From Corylus avellana (lineage: Eukaryota; Streptophyta; Magnoliopsida; Fagales; Betulaceae): a stretch of DNA of 64,000 nt. Of this stretch, positions 34,681 through 46,099 are shown piece after piece. The notes beneath the pieces were generated by a model. It saw nothing but the letters and a program-made list of their open reading frames with translations. It did no database searches and was not told the DNA's origin. The DNA is taken from contig NC_081546.1 in assembly GCF_901000735.1 (NCBI RefSeq), forward strand, positions 13,035,629-13,099,628, in the 5' to 3' direction. A program made the position numbers and the translations under genes. How positions within the stretch are numbered: the stretch's first letter is position 1; the number at the start of each line of letters is the position of its first letter.

Positions 34681-35484
34681 TGGCTAAAGATTTGGAAAAG
34701 CTGTGGGGAAAATTTTTTCTTTCTAAGGAGGAAAGTACTGCGGTGGAGGTGTAAGAGGAGATTACTTAGATTGCAGTCAAAGGCAAGTCATGTTTGGTAG
34801 GATGGCTTATGTCTGACCGAGTTGCAGGAAAAGAAACCATCAGATCCACATTGATAAGGGGGTGGCGACCAATGGGATCGCTGGTGTTCAAGTTGCTAGG
34901 GAAAAACACATTCCTACTTGAATTTGAGCAAATGTGGGACAAGGATTGGGTATTGGAAGGGAGGCCGTGGGTGTTTGAAGGGAGTATTTTCTCAATGGTT
35001 GAGTTTGATGAACTTACACCACCAACCCAACTAAATTTTAATGGGGCGGTGTTTTGGGTAAGGATGTATAACCTTCCATTGGCATGTATGGGCAAAGAGA
35101 TGAGAGTGAAGTTGGGATTTCTTATAGGAGAGGTGGAAGAAGTTGATACAGATGAAGATGGAGTAGGGTGGGGAGAATTTTTGCGAGTGCAAATTCTTAT
35201 AAACATTATGAAACATCTTATTCAAGGCAGACTCCTAAAACTAAAAAATTGATTGATTTGGATAGCTTTCCAATATAACAAAATTTCAAAATTCTACTTT
35301 CAGTATGGAGCCATCTACTATGGCGAACATGGATGTTTGAAAAGTGGTAGTCTGTGCTATCATGGAGAAGAACAAGGGGCACAGTACAGGCCATGGTTGC
35401 GAGTTTCCTCCCCTAAGAGATGGTTGGAGATGGATAGGGGGAGGACCGAATGGCAGTCGACGGCTTCTAGCAACAGGGGGAAGG
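34681..35484 (+). pseudogene. LINE ORF1 remnant (DUF4283 / zinc-knuckle type), 5' part
   Basis: Begins MAKDLEKLWGKFFLSKEEST at 34681, passes stops near 34752 and 34767, then reads openly as VGWLMSDRVAGKETIRS, GWRPMGSLVFKLLGKNTFLL, WDKDWVLEGRPWVFEGSIF and VGWGEFLRVQI, the DUF4283 pattern of plant LINE ORF1. A degenerate zinc-knuckle region follows (FYFQYGAIYYGEHGC, with Cys to Tyr changes). The reading resumes at 47919 after a nested LTR block inserted with the duplication GAAGG. Nucleic-acid-binding chaperone of a LINE; not functional. Confidence 0.8.
35480..35484. repeat. Target-site duplication GAAGG (left) of outer solo LTR
   Basis: GAAGG recurs at 47919-47923 on the far side of the 12.4-kb nested block. 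Confidence 0.85.
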
Positions 35485-37092
35485 TGTAATGGCCCCAAAA
35501 CTAGCCTTGACCAGCCTAGCAGGGTTACTGGCAATCTCCCTAGATAAACCAACTTGTGGCTAAATGAGGAATCGTCCCTCTAAGCATTATCAGAGTTAAT
35601 GCATAGGAAAGTGAAATAAATTTGAGAAACTATTAATCATTTATAAGTGAAAGTAAAATCCTCAAATTACAAGACATGGAACAACTACAATAATATAGAC
35701 AAACCTAACAATAGGATGAAGAATCATAAGATAAAGCTGTAGTGGTAACTATGCCACTCATGAGTCCTAGTAACATGCTTCCTATAAGAGTAATAACAAC
35801 GTAAGTCTAATGACTTAATAAGTATACCTCACAATTATGTATGACATGAGCTCCATATTATTAGGCAGAAATAAACATGCATTCCTTGGTAAATATTAAA
35901 AGAGGTGTTGTCTCCGTTAATACCTTGAAAATATTGTTTGGTTTGATAAAGGGTGGTATACTCCCAGCATACAATCACCTAATTATTTTAATGCAGAAAA
36001 ACTAATGCTTTATAGGTCTTGACTCTCATATATAGTCTACCCGGGATACTACCCCTTCTTAGCAGGGTTGGCGCTGTCTCGAGGGATTTGTAATACAATG
36101 CCGGTGCCTTGGCCATTGTATGCTACCATCCACCACTAGTAGCCCAACCAAGTCTGACCTCGAGTGGCCCACGCTACTAGTGATGTACGTCCTATAATGA
36201 CTAACCATTTGGCAATGGCAGTGCCAATCACAAAAACCACTGGATCCAAGGCCCACATACACACATATTGACCATAAAATGAAGTCTATATAGTAAGCCC
36301 ATGGCAATATTTTGCATATATCAGTGTACCATGTCATACGATGTATCTTATCAACTAGTTATTAAAGCAGTTACCAAGTTATTACAAAAAGTAGACATGC
36401 TTATATTATACGTGTGGTCAGTCAACTGACATATCCCACATTTTTAAGGAAAATGTTCATAAGTGTTTACTTACCATGTCCGCTCGCTCAAGTCCTTTGA
36501 CATCGCAAAAACCCTGCTATAACGAAATACAACACATTGTTATGCGTAGACTAGAGGACTTCTGTAAGTATGGTACTAAGCCTTATCTTACAAAAGGGTT
36601 ACTGGTGTAGTACCCCGATTTTTTTAAATCGTTTTAAAAAGAGTTTTAATCACTTACTCAACGAGCTAATAGCTTTCTAAATCAGCCATAAACAAAAAAA
36701 CCCTAAGCCATCTCAGCATAACCCCTAGCCCTCTCACTTAGCCATGAAGCCTTTGAAGTGAAACTCAAACCTACCATTTCTAACTGTACATATGCCTATG
36801 GAACCGGACGTACACTCTTGCTTTTAGTAAGAGGACGTACACCAGGGTTACCAGACGTACGTTACTATTTTTAGCAGATGACGTATGCAGGGAGACCACC
36901 CGGACGTATGTTGACAATAGTACAATAGGGACCACACAGATGTACGCTACTTTTTGGAAAACCCCTAGATAATACCTGGACGTACGATCAACCCTTTTAC
37001 CCAATGTGTAATAGTACCGGACATGCGCCCCAATAGTACCAGACGTCCGCTACTTTTCAGAGTAGTTGGTAGTGCCATCAGCTTTTCTAGCC

Positions 37093-37100
37093 TATAAATA
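37093..37100 (+). promoter_or_regulatory. TATA box of family Y LTR
   Basis: TATAAATA in CCTATAAATACC, immediately downstream of the CGTACG array. A pyrimidine-rich leader and CACCTCCCGAGGTAAAACC follow. The homologous position in the minus-strand copy reads CCTATAAGTA. Confidence 0.6.
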
Positions 37101-37488
37101 CCAACTCCCTTGAACCCATTCTTACGCCCCAGACTCTCTGAGAAACCTCTGTGTGAAAGATTTGTGAGTTTGATTTGAGAGAGAGAATGAAGGAAGCTTG
37201 GTGTTCTTGCCACCTCCCGAGGTAAAACCTTGCCCGTTTTACACTTTCAATATCGTTCTTATTGCTTTATTAACATTGTGAGTTTTCAAAAGATGTCATT
37301 TCCTTACAAAACAAGAAATGTTTTCAAAATAGTTTCAGAAGCTTCTTTGATTCTTTGTATTGCATGATGTTGAGTTTTTTTATGTTGCATGTGTCTGTTT
37401 ATTAGCCTAGGAGGAGATGTAGAAGCCTATAGATTTTATAGAAGCCCTATAACACAGTTTGAAGCTTATTGCCGAATTTCCTAACTCA

Positions 37489-40059
37489 CTGACTGTAATG
37501 CCCCAATATTTGGTCTAGCAAATATTGAAGTCGTGACGCTGCAACTTTAGAAAATACAATCTTATAGCGGAGTATGTATATATATATTATTTCTATAACC
37601 TAAGAATAACTTACACAACACAATTGAGCTGATTAAAATGCCTCGAGGTGATATTTTATTTAATAAAAATAGAAACATGGTTTTCATTATAACATATGTA
37701 CACACTAGGTGTACCAAATATATGCCACAGACAGCACCAAATTAATATAGTAATATTTATTAAGTTCACACACATCACCATACGTAATAAAAACGATTAA
37801 TATAAATGAGACTTGCTCCATAGAGTAAGCATCAATCCTGCAGTAGATGGTCTATCAGCCATCAAAACCAATAAAAAGACCATCGTCCTCACTTTCTATT
37901 CCTGCATCAAGGTTTATGTAAAGATGACGTTATCATATTTACATAGGCAAACAAGTGAGTAATCTATTTTTCTAAAGATAAAGACTAAAAGGACTAGTTT
38001 GAACAAGTAAGATTAAAGACTAAAATATATAATAATGAATGAGTTGCAAATGCAGCGTAATGACATATTAATATGTGTTTTATGATAATCTTTCTTCAGA
38101 CCTCTCATCATGAGCTCTCAGCCTACTTATGTCCGTTATGTCTTTCACACTTTAGAGGTTTACCTGTTTGGTGCTAGCAACTACACCGCCCCAGCTTAGT
38201 TATATATTAGGCATGTTGGACGGTTATATACCCCCATCCACTGAGATACCGACAGTTCCTCGCGACAATCCACCCAGCTTGTTCTTAAGGTGGCTATCTT
38301 ATCAACCCCTTTTATTAGACACATTATGCTGCAGTTGTATTGGAAAATTATATTACTAAGACAAATAAAGAATTCCTATAACAATAAAACAAAGCTAGTA
38401 CTCAGTAAGTATATCCATACTTACACTCCTTAGTGTACAATTCTGCTTCACTTCTGCATATAAATACATACATACAAACAATATTTACATATTAGTTCAT
38501 TCTCCAATAATATCATTGTTTAAAGACCATCATCTTTTTATATTTATTTGTTATTTGCCACTTCATCTTTACTTACTCATTTTATTATATTAATCTAAGA
38601 TAGTCACTTATAACTAGCTTTATGCTTGAATTCATTTTTGATGACGAGGCTAATGGCTAGTATCACTAAATACAAACTAGTATTATAAATAATATATAGA
38701 ACGCATGACTCATATTTAGGAGATGAGACCAATGGTCCGTACCTACCAAAGTATAAATCAAAATTTAAAGGATAATATAAGAAATGATTGAATGTAAATA
38801 CTGAATTCATATTTCGGGGATGAGACCATTGGTCCGTACCGCCAAAAATATGAACTAAAATTTAAATGACAATAAAAGAAATGACTGAATGTAAAAGCTG
38901 TAAAGTAAATAATATATAGATAATATCATAAGCCCTTTATTGATTTTGTCTACTAACTCATTATTATTAATTTACTTGTATCCATTACTCTATTTTACAT
39001 TATACGCTTATTGGGTCTTTAAACAAATAAATGAGAACAAGTGATACAAGCAATAAATCATGATATTTATACAAGAAACACTTACCCAATAATCCTTAGA
39101 AGTAAAACTCCACCAAATCTTCTCTAGGTAGCTAGTTTAGAAAAATAAGAACACTTGAACACTACAAGAAAGATCTAGGCTGTATGGTATTTGACTAAAA
39201 CTAAGAAATAAAATGAAAGGAGGAGCAAACAATTTTACTTGTTCTAAGATTGTAAATGAAAAGCTCAAGTGAAAGTGACTTAGCTTAGGCTCTATTTATA
39301 AAAGAATGAATGGTTAGGATTTATTTTTACACATTTGATATAAGGGTTGAGATGTATTTAACCAAAAGAATGAACCTAGTCCATATTTCATGCTCTATAC
39401 CAATTAGTATTTTCGTCCAAAATGAGGGCAGTGTATCCCGATCCATTTTTCAATGTCCAAACGTACTTCGATTGACATGAAATTTTGAGAGTAGATAGAG
39501 GACTCCAAGACAAACATTTTATATTTTTGGTTCGACTTCATCTGAATTCGTTTGAGTCTATTTTTGGCCTGTACAAAGTTTCCAATTCAACTTAGTCTTT
39601 AACTACTTGCATTCCCACTTAGCCACTTGCCTTACTAAATTATTATTATCATGATATTTACCATAACCCTCATTACTAGAAGACTTTAAGCTTTCAACAA
39701 AGGTGGCTAGCCTTGGTATCTTTCTTTAACAGTTTTAATCCCATTAGACAGTATGAAAATTAAGACACTGTTTCTTAGGCTAAAAACCGAAAAGCTTCAA
39801 ATTAAATTATGACTTCACTAAACGCCAATATAAATAATTTATTTACTAAATTGGGTTTAATTATGCCCATAAGCATATTAGTGAAGCTAAATTTTAGAAT
39901 TGAAGTGATATACAAAAGAAGTTAAAAATCAATGTAATATACCTTTAATACTAAATAGTTATTTAATATCATTAATCCACATATCATTGTTCTAATTTAT
40001 CGATTATTCTTTTAATCTATTTAATATTATTTAAATAAAATCTAGGTCGTTACACTGAC
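37489..40059 (-). mobile_element. Solo LTR, 2561 bp, with CTGAC duplication
   Basis: Body 37494-40054. On the minus strand it starts TGTAACGACCTAGATTTT and ends GGGGCATTACA, flanked by CTGAC at 37489-37493 and 40055-40059. A TATAAATAGA box lies on the minus strand at about 39300-39291. There is no coding potential. Ends of this TGTAACGACC type are common in plant Ty3/Gypsy LTRs; the lineage is not assignable from the LTR alone. It is inserted in the inner family Y LTR. Confidence 0.82.
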
Positions 40060-40345
40060 TAGACGTACGCTCTCGACCTGGACGTATGGTCAGGAAACCG
40101 GGTATCTATCCTTAAGCCTCACTCTCGTGTATTTTCAAGTCTAGCGATCCTTTTAATGGATAAAGCTTAGTATCTTACTCGTAAGGGTCCTCTAGAACTG
40201 TGCATGACGACATGTCGTATTTCATTATAGCAGGATTTACATATGTCGGAGGATTCGAGCGAGCGTACGAGGTAAGTAAATACTTACGAATACTTTCTTA
40301 AAAACGTGGGATATATTAGTTGACTGACCACGAGTATGATATGAG

Positions 40346-41670
40346 TGTTGTGCTAAATACTCATCTAAATTAATAGGCAAATACTTGGTACGTTTTACTC
40401 GCAAGTGCACAAGATCAAACGATAGTATAGTGCAGCAAGTACGAGATTGATCCCACGAAGATTGTTGATTTTATTTTAGAAGTAATTAAAATACCTAAAT
40501 TGTCACAAGATTGATATTGATACTAAGGAAAAGAAATAAAGATAAAGATAAGGTAAAGGTAAAGGTAGGGCTTTGATATCCACCACTAATCATACTTAGA
40601 TAATATAACAATATGCCAATGATCCAATCATATTATGAATACTTAATGTTTGCCAACCTAAAGGTATGGGTGTCTACTACTTAAGCTATTGATTTCCCTA
40701 AGCAACGAATTAGGCATGTGTGTTTACTCTAATTCTTGTATTTCTTAAAGGATTTAGCATGAGTGTCTACTATGCTGTTCTTTAAGAAAGCATAAATCTG
40801 TGAAAATCGACAAACACATGAGACCTAGGTCATGGGTGTCTACTCCCGGTTCCCCATGTTGATTAACCCAAGAACCCGGTGTAGATTTCTTTTGTTACTC
40901 TTATTAAACTCAGGACTCGATTATCCAAATTGATTTAATTAAGTAGTTCATACCACATGCATATATTGATCAGACAAACACATATGAGGAATTCATGAAA
41001 ACAGGAATTAATCAAGTTAAGCAACACAATATGATTATCACAAAGGTGCCAATATTGAAATATTAAATAAGCATAATTAGGGCTTCAATCTAGCCCTCCT
41101 AAAGAGTTAGTTACACATAATGAAAATAAAACTAAAAAGAAAAGGAAAAGAAAGAACTGAAAACCGCTCCTAGAAGTAGCCTCCAAATTCCTCCCCCAAA
41201 GTTGTGTCTCTTCTCGAATCCTTATTCTCAAGGTTTAGAGGTCTATTTATAGGGCTTTAGAAGTCCTTGTTACACTAGTAAACCTAGAAAATTCGTAGGG
41301 TTTAGTCATATTACAAGTGGGACTTGGAAAGCCCGAATATGGAAGGAAAGGGCATTTTGGCCGCAGCTCTTTGTTCTCCAGTGTACGGGTGAGATCGATC
41401 GCAGCCCGTGTGTGCTCGATCACAGACCATGTGCGCTCGATCGCAGTGTGCTCGATCGTAGGTCTCATGCGATTTATCGCACTACCAGAGCCTTTAGCTT
41501 TTCCTAAATTTGCTCTTTAAGCTCAATACTTCCAGGTTTTCTTCGTTTTCTTCCAAAGGCCTACAAAGACACATAAAATACAGAAAATGAATAAAATGGA
41601 AACTAACAACACTAAGGAATTAACACATATAAGTTTAAGGGCTAAAATATTAATATTTTGGCATTTAACA
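40346..41670 (-). repeat. 3' LTR of the gag-only element
   Basis: Direct repeat of 44788-46099. A TATA box (CTATAAATAGAC on minus) lies at about 41241-41252, with the CGATCG array upstream of it at 41389-41482. Confidence 0.88.
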
Positions 41671-43132
41671 CACACCTAAACTCACATATTGCTAGTCCCT
41701 TAGCAATACAAGACTAAAAACAAAATAAAAATACAGAAAACAAAAAGATAAATCCATCTTTCGTGGGATGTACGATTGTATTTAGCATATGTAACAAGCC
41801 TTTTAAACCCTTAGGAATTCCCTAGAGGACGAGTAAAGTCTCGTGAGGGTTTTCCAGGAATGTTATCCACGAACATCATGCAAGAGTTCATGTTATCCAA
41901 AAATTAAGGTATCACTTAAAACCATGATTTTCACTCATTAGCAAGCTGAAAAAGATAAACTCTATCTTTACAATGAATTGGAATTTTAAAATTTAATCAC
42001 TTAAAATAGACATGCTAAGGCATCGCAAGTTCGAAAACAGTGTAAAGTGAACTAGCACATAAATATGAAACTTCCAATTATTTCCAATGTGCAATGTCTC
42101 AATATCTCAAAGTTCACTGAAATCTCTATTAGAATGAACAACAATGGCATATTTTATTATTTTTTTTTCTTTTTCGTCAGGTTATGCAATGTTTGGTTCC
42201 CTTAAGCTTTCTAATTGACCCATGTAACGTGTGTTAAGTCAATGACTCCCAAACCATATGGTTTTTGGGCATTAGGTGTAGAGACACCCTATGACTTACT
42301 AACTCGAGTCAAAAAAGGCTACGAAACCAAACTTACCATGACATTAACCAAATCAAAATTCTTCACCTTTTGATGTGAACACTCAATGCTTTGAGGCAAG
42401 AGGTCTAGTTCCTTAGTGAAAAGCTTATCAATGATCATAATTTTTTTTTCTTATCACATGTATATATGCCAAAGTATCCATCTAATAAATCATCCAGTTT
42501 CACCCAAGACATAGAAACATACACATCAGACTTCATGTCATACCCCACAGATTATGTGCTAATGTGCTTGTGTAAGATCAGATCAAACATGTGAATTCTC
42601 AACTGTCCTAAGTAAGTAATCAAACTGAAAAACTCAATTATCAGATTATGTGTTCAAAATTTTACGCTCACCATTGAAATCAAATCACAATTTTTAAGAT
42701 CAACCAAAATTTTAAGACAAACATGAACATATATATATATTTTTCACAACAACAAAAATAAAATAAAACTGGGACAATTTTTTTTTTTCCTTTTTCGCAA
42801 CAAATAAAAATAAAATAAAACCGGGACAAAGTGTGTATAAAGTGTCTCCTATACCCCCAAACTTAAATTACACATTGTCCCCAATGTGTCTATAACACGG
42901 AAATAATTTACTTGAAATATGGACGAAATTGTCTGGAATGGCATGGCTCATGGCATACCCCCAAACTTGAACTGAAGCACACTTGTCCCTGCAAAATAAA
43001 ATATTAAAATAAATAAAAAGGAAACAAAAAGAACAAAACTAAAGACAAACATAAAAATAAACAAATAGAAAGATAATAGGATAAACTATGGGGTGCCTCT
43101 CATAAGCGCTAAGTTTAATGTCTTTAGCCAGA

Positions 43133-44400
43133 CTATGACACTTTAAACTTGAAGTACCGGTTTTTTCTTCTCTTGCACCAAAGAGAATGAATTCTTCCAA
43201 TTGCAAGATGCTTCTGAATGCCTATAGATCGGGGAGGACCATTTTGAGTTTTCTCAAACAGTTTCTCATCCGGTGGGGAATAATGAATTGGAATAAAGTA
43301 GAAAGAAAACTCAGGGAGCTTCTCTATCTTGATCTCCTCAATTTGCTCATGTGGTAGCTCTAACATACTTCTCTCCTGACCTCTTGGTATTTCAGGAATA
43401 AGAGCTAATGGTGAAAAAATCTTAGTGCTTTCTTCTCTTTCCTTATGTGGCTCCTACGGAACTTCGGTTTGCTCCTTCTTCCCCTCTTCCACTTGATTTT
43501 CAACTACCTCTTCACTCCTCAATGTGATAGCTTGCTCATGATAGTTGGTGCACTCTTCCTCCATCTATAGTCCATTAGGATTTGCCATGAACTGACCTTG
43601 ACACTCTTCTTCTATGAGGATATTTGATATTTGCTTGAGATGAGCCTCCATCCTTTCAAATGATTGCATGCGAGAGTTCTCCATCATTTCAAATGATTTC
43701 ATGTTTTCCTCCATCACATCTAGCAACTCTTTAGAAACCTCAGGAGGAGGTGGTTCCTCTTGGTATGAATGATCATATATGGTTGATGGTTCCTCTTCAT
43801 GAGCTAGTATCTTGAAAATAGATTGCCGCATACTGGGGCTAAGACATGAATATGATTGACCAAAGAACTGTGGAGATGGCTCATTTTCTTGCTGGCAAAT
43901 ACTCTCGTCCTCCATATAATGTCCATGAAGAGTGGTAACTGATTGACTTTGGGGCTCTTCCTCTTTGAGAAAATCTGTTCTTTGTGTACAGTGGGCCTCC
44001 GTCCTTTTAACTGATTTCAAATGAGAGTTCTTCATCTCCTCAATTGCCGAACTGATCATAGCTAATGTATTTTAAGAAAACTCAAGAGGAGGTGGTTTAG
44101 CCTGATATTGCTATTGTGGAACTGATTGAGAGGAATATGCATGATCATAGAATTGCTGATATGAGTGATGTTGCAGCCCATGAGATTGTGGAGCATAAAT
44201 TTTGGGAGTTTGAGCTTGCCATGAGAGATTGGACTGTTGGCTCCATGATGGGTAACAGGAATCAAAATAGCGGTCGTTCCCTGGTCTAGAGAACGATGTG
44301 TTCATGTGCCCATAAAATTTGTTAGAAATTTGTCTCATTGTAGGACATCCTCTAACATGGTGATAAGGGTCATGGCAACATGAACATGGTCTATGGGGTG
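43133..44400 (-). pseudogene. Gag-like remnant with CCHC zinc knuckle
   Basis: On the minus strand the first recognisable motif is a CCHC knuckle, CSCCHDPYHHVRGC (44390-44345, C-X2-C-X4-H-X4-C). A Gln/Ser/His-rich stretch follows, then after stops an acidic, Glu/Met-rich helical stretch (44059-43565, with EERMEAHLKQI-like heptads). The last segment is LPEFSFYFIPIHYSPPDEKL and RIHSLWCKRRKNRYFKFKV, ending at 43133. It looks like a Gag C-terminal region of a non-autonomous Athila relative. At least two in-frame breaks are visible. Confidence 0.65.
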
Positions 44401-44763
44401 TCAGAATGCCACCCCATATGTGTGAAAATAAGAATAAAATAACAAAAAGAAGTTAAAATTAAAAGGGAAAATAAAAACAAAATTAAAAATAAAACTTACG
44501 AAGATGCAAACTCAACTGACCCTACATGAAAAAAAAAAAAAAAATCAGATCTATAATTAGTGCAGTAACTGTGCTATTGTCCGGATATGCGATCGATCGA
44601 ACCGTGAGGTGCGCTTGATCGCACTGGTGCGCTCAATCACCCTAGATGGGTGCTCGAGCGCACCTTCAAAGGTAGAACAGGAACTGCAGAAGAAACTATA
44701 AAAAAAAAAAAAAACAAAAAAAAAAAAAAACAAAAAAACAAAATTCCAAACAAAATCAAACAA

Positions 44764-44781
44764 TCTCTGGCAACAGCACCA
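44764..44781 (-). other. Primer binding site (tRNA-Asp type) of the gag-only element
   Basis: On the minus strand TGGTGCTGTTGCCAGAGA lies 6 nt inside the 5' LTR. It resembles the tRNA-Asp primer site used by many plant Ty3/Gypsy elements; the differences are C-to-T or G-to-A transitions, consistent with cytosine deamination. Confidence 0.7.
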
Positions 44782-44787
44782 AAAACT

Positions 44788-46099
44788 TTTTGTGCCAAAT
44801 ACCCACCTAAATTAATAGGCAAATACTTGGTACGTTTTACTCACAAGTGCACAAGATCAAACGATAGTATAGTGCAGCAAGTACGAGATCGATCCCACAG
44901 AGATTGTTGATTTTTTTTTAGAAGTAATTAAAATACCAAAATTGTCACGAGATTGATATTGATACTAAGGAAAATAAATAAAGTTAAAGATATGGTAAAT
45001 GTAAAGGTAGGACTTTGATATCCACCACTAATCATACTTAGATAATATAACAATATGTCAATGATCCAATCATATTATGAATATTTAATGTTTGCCAACC
45101 TAAGGGTATGGGTGTCTACTCCTTAAGCTATTGATTTCCCTAAGCAATGAATTAGGCATGGGTATCTACTCTAATTCTTTTATTTCTTAAAGGATTTAGC
45201 ATGGGTGTCTACTAAGTTGTTCTTTAAAAAAAAATAAATCTGTGAAAATCAACAGACACATGAGGCCTAGGGCATGTGTGTCTACTCTCGGTTCCCTATG
45301 TTGATTAACCCAAGAACCTGGTGTGAATTTCTTTTGTTACTCTTATTAAACCCAGGACTCGATCATCCAAATTGATTTAATTAACTAGTTCATACCACAT
45401 GCATATGTTGATCAGACAAACACATATGAGGAATTCAAGAAAACATAAATTAATCAAGTTAAGCAACACAATATGATTATCATAAATGCGCCAATATTGA
45501 AATATTAAATAAGCATAATTAAGGCTTCAATCTAGCCCTCCTAAAGAGTTAGTTACATATAATGAAAATAAAACTTAAAAGAAAATGAAAAGAAAGAACC
45601 GAAAACTGCTCATAGAAGTAGCCTCCAAATTCCTCCCCCAAGTTGTGTCGCTTCTCAGATCCTTATTCTCAAGGTTTAGAGGTCTATTTATAGGGCTTTA
45701 GAAGTCCTTGTTACACTAGTAAACCTAGAAAATTCGTAGGGTTTAGTCCTATTACAAGTAGGACTTGGAAAATCCTAATATAGAAGGAAAGAGCATTCTG
45801 GTCGCAGCTCTTTGTTCTCTAGCGTACGGGTGTGATCGATCGTAGCCTGTGTGTGCTCGATCACAGACTGTGTGTGCTCGATTGCAGGTCTCCTGTGATC
45901 GATCGCACTACCAGAGCCTTCAGCTTTTCCCAAATTTGCGCTTTGAGCTCAATTCTTCCATGTTTTCTTCCTTTTCTTCCAAAGGCCTACAAAGACAGAT
46001 AAAATATAGAAAAGGAATAAAATGGCATAAACTAATAACACTAAGGAATTAACACATATAAGTTTAAAGGCTATAATACGAATATTTTGGCACTTAACA
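44788..46099 (-). repeat. 5' LTR of the gag-only element
   Basis: Direct repeat of 40346-41670. A TATA box (CTATAAATAGAC on minus) lies at about 45681-45692, with the CGATCG array at 45830-45915 upstream of it. Confidence 0.88.
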
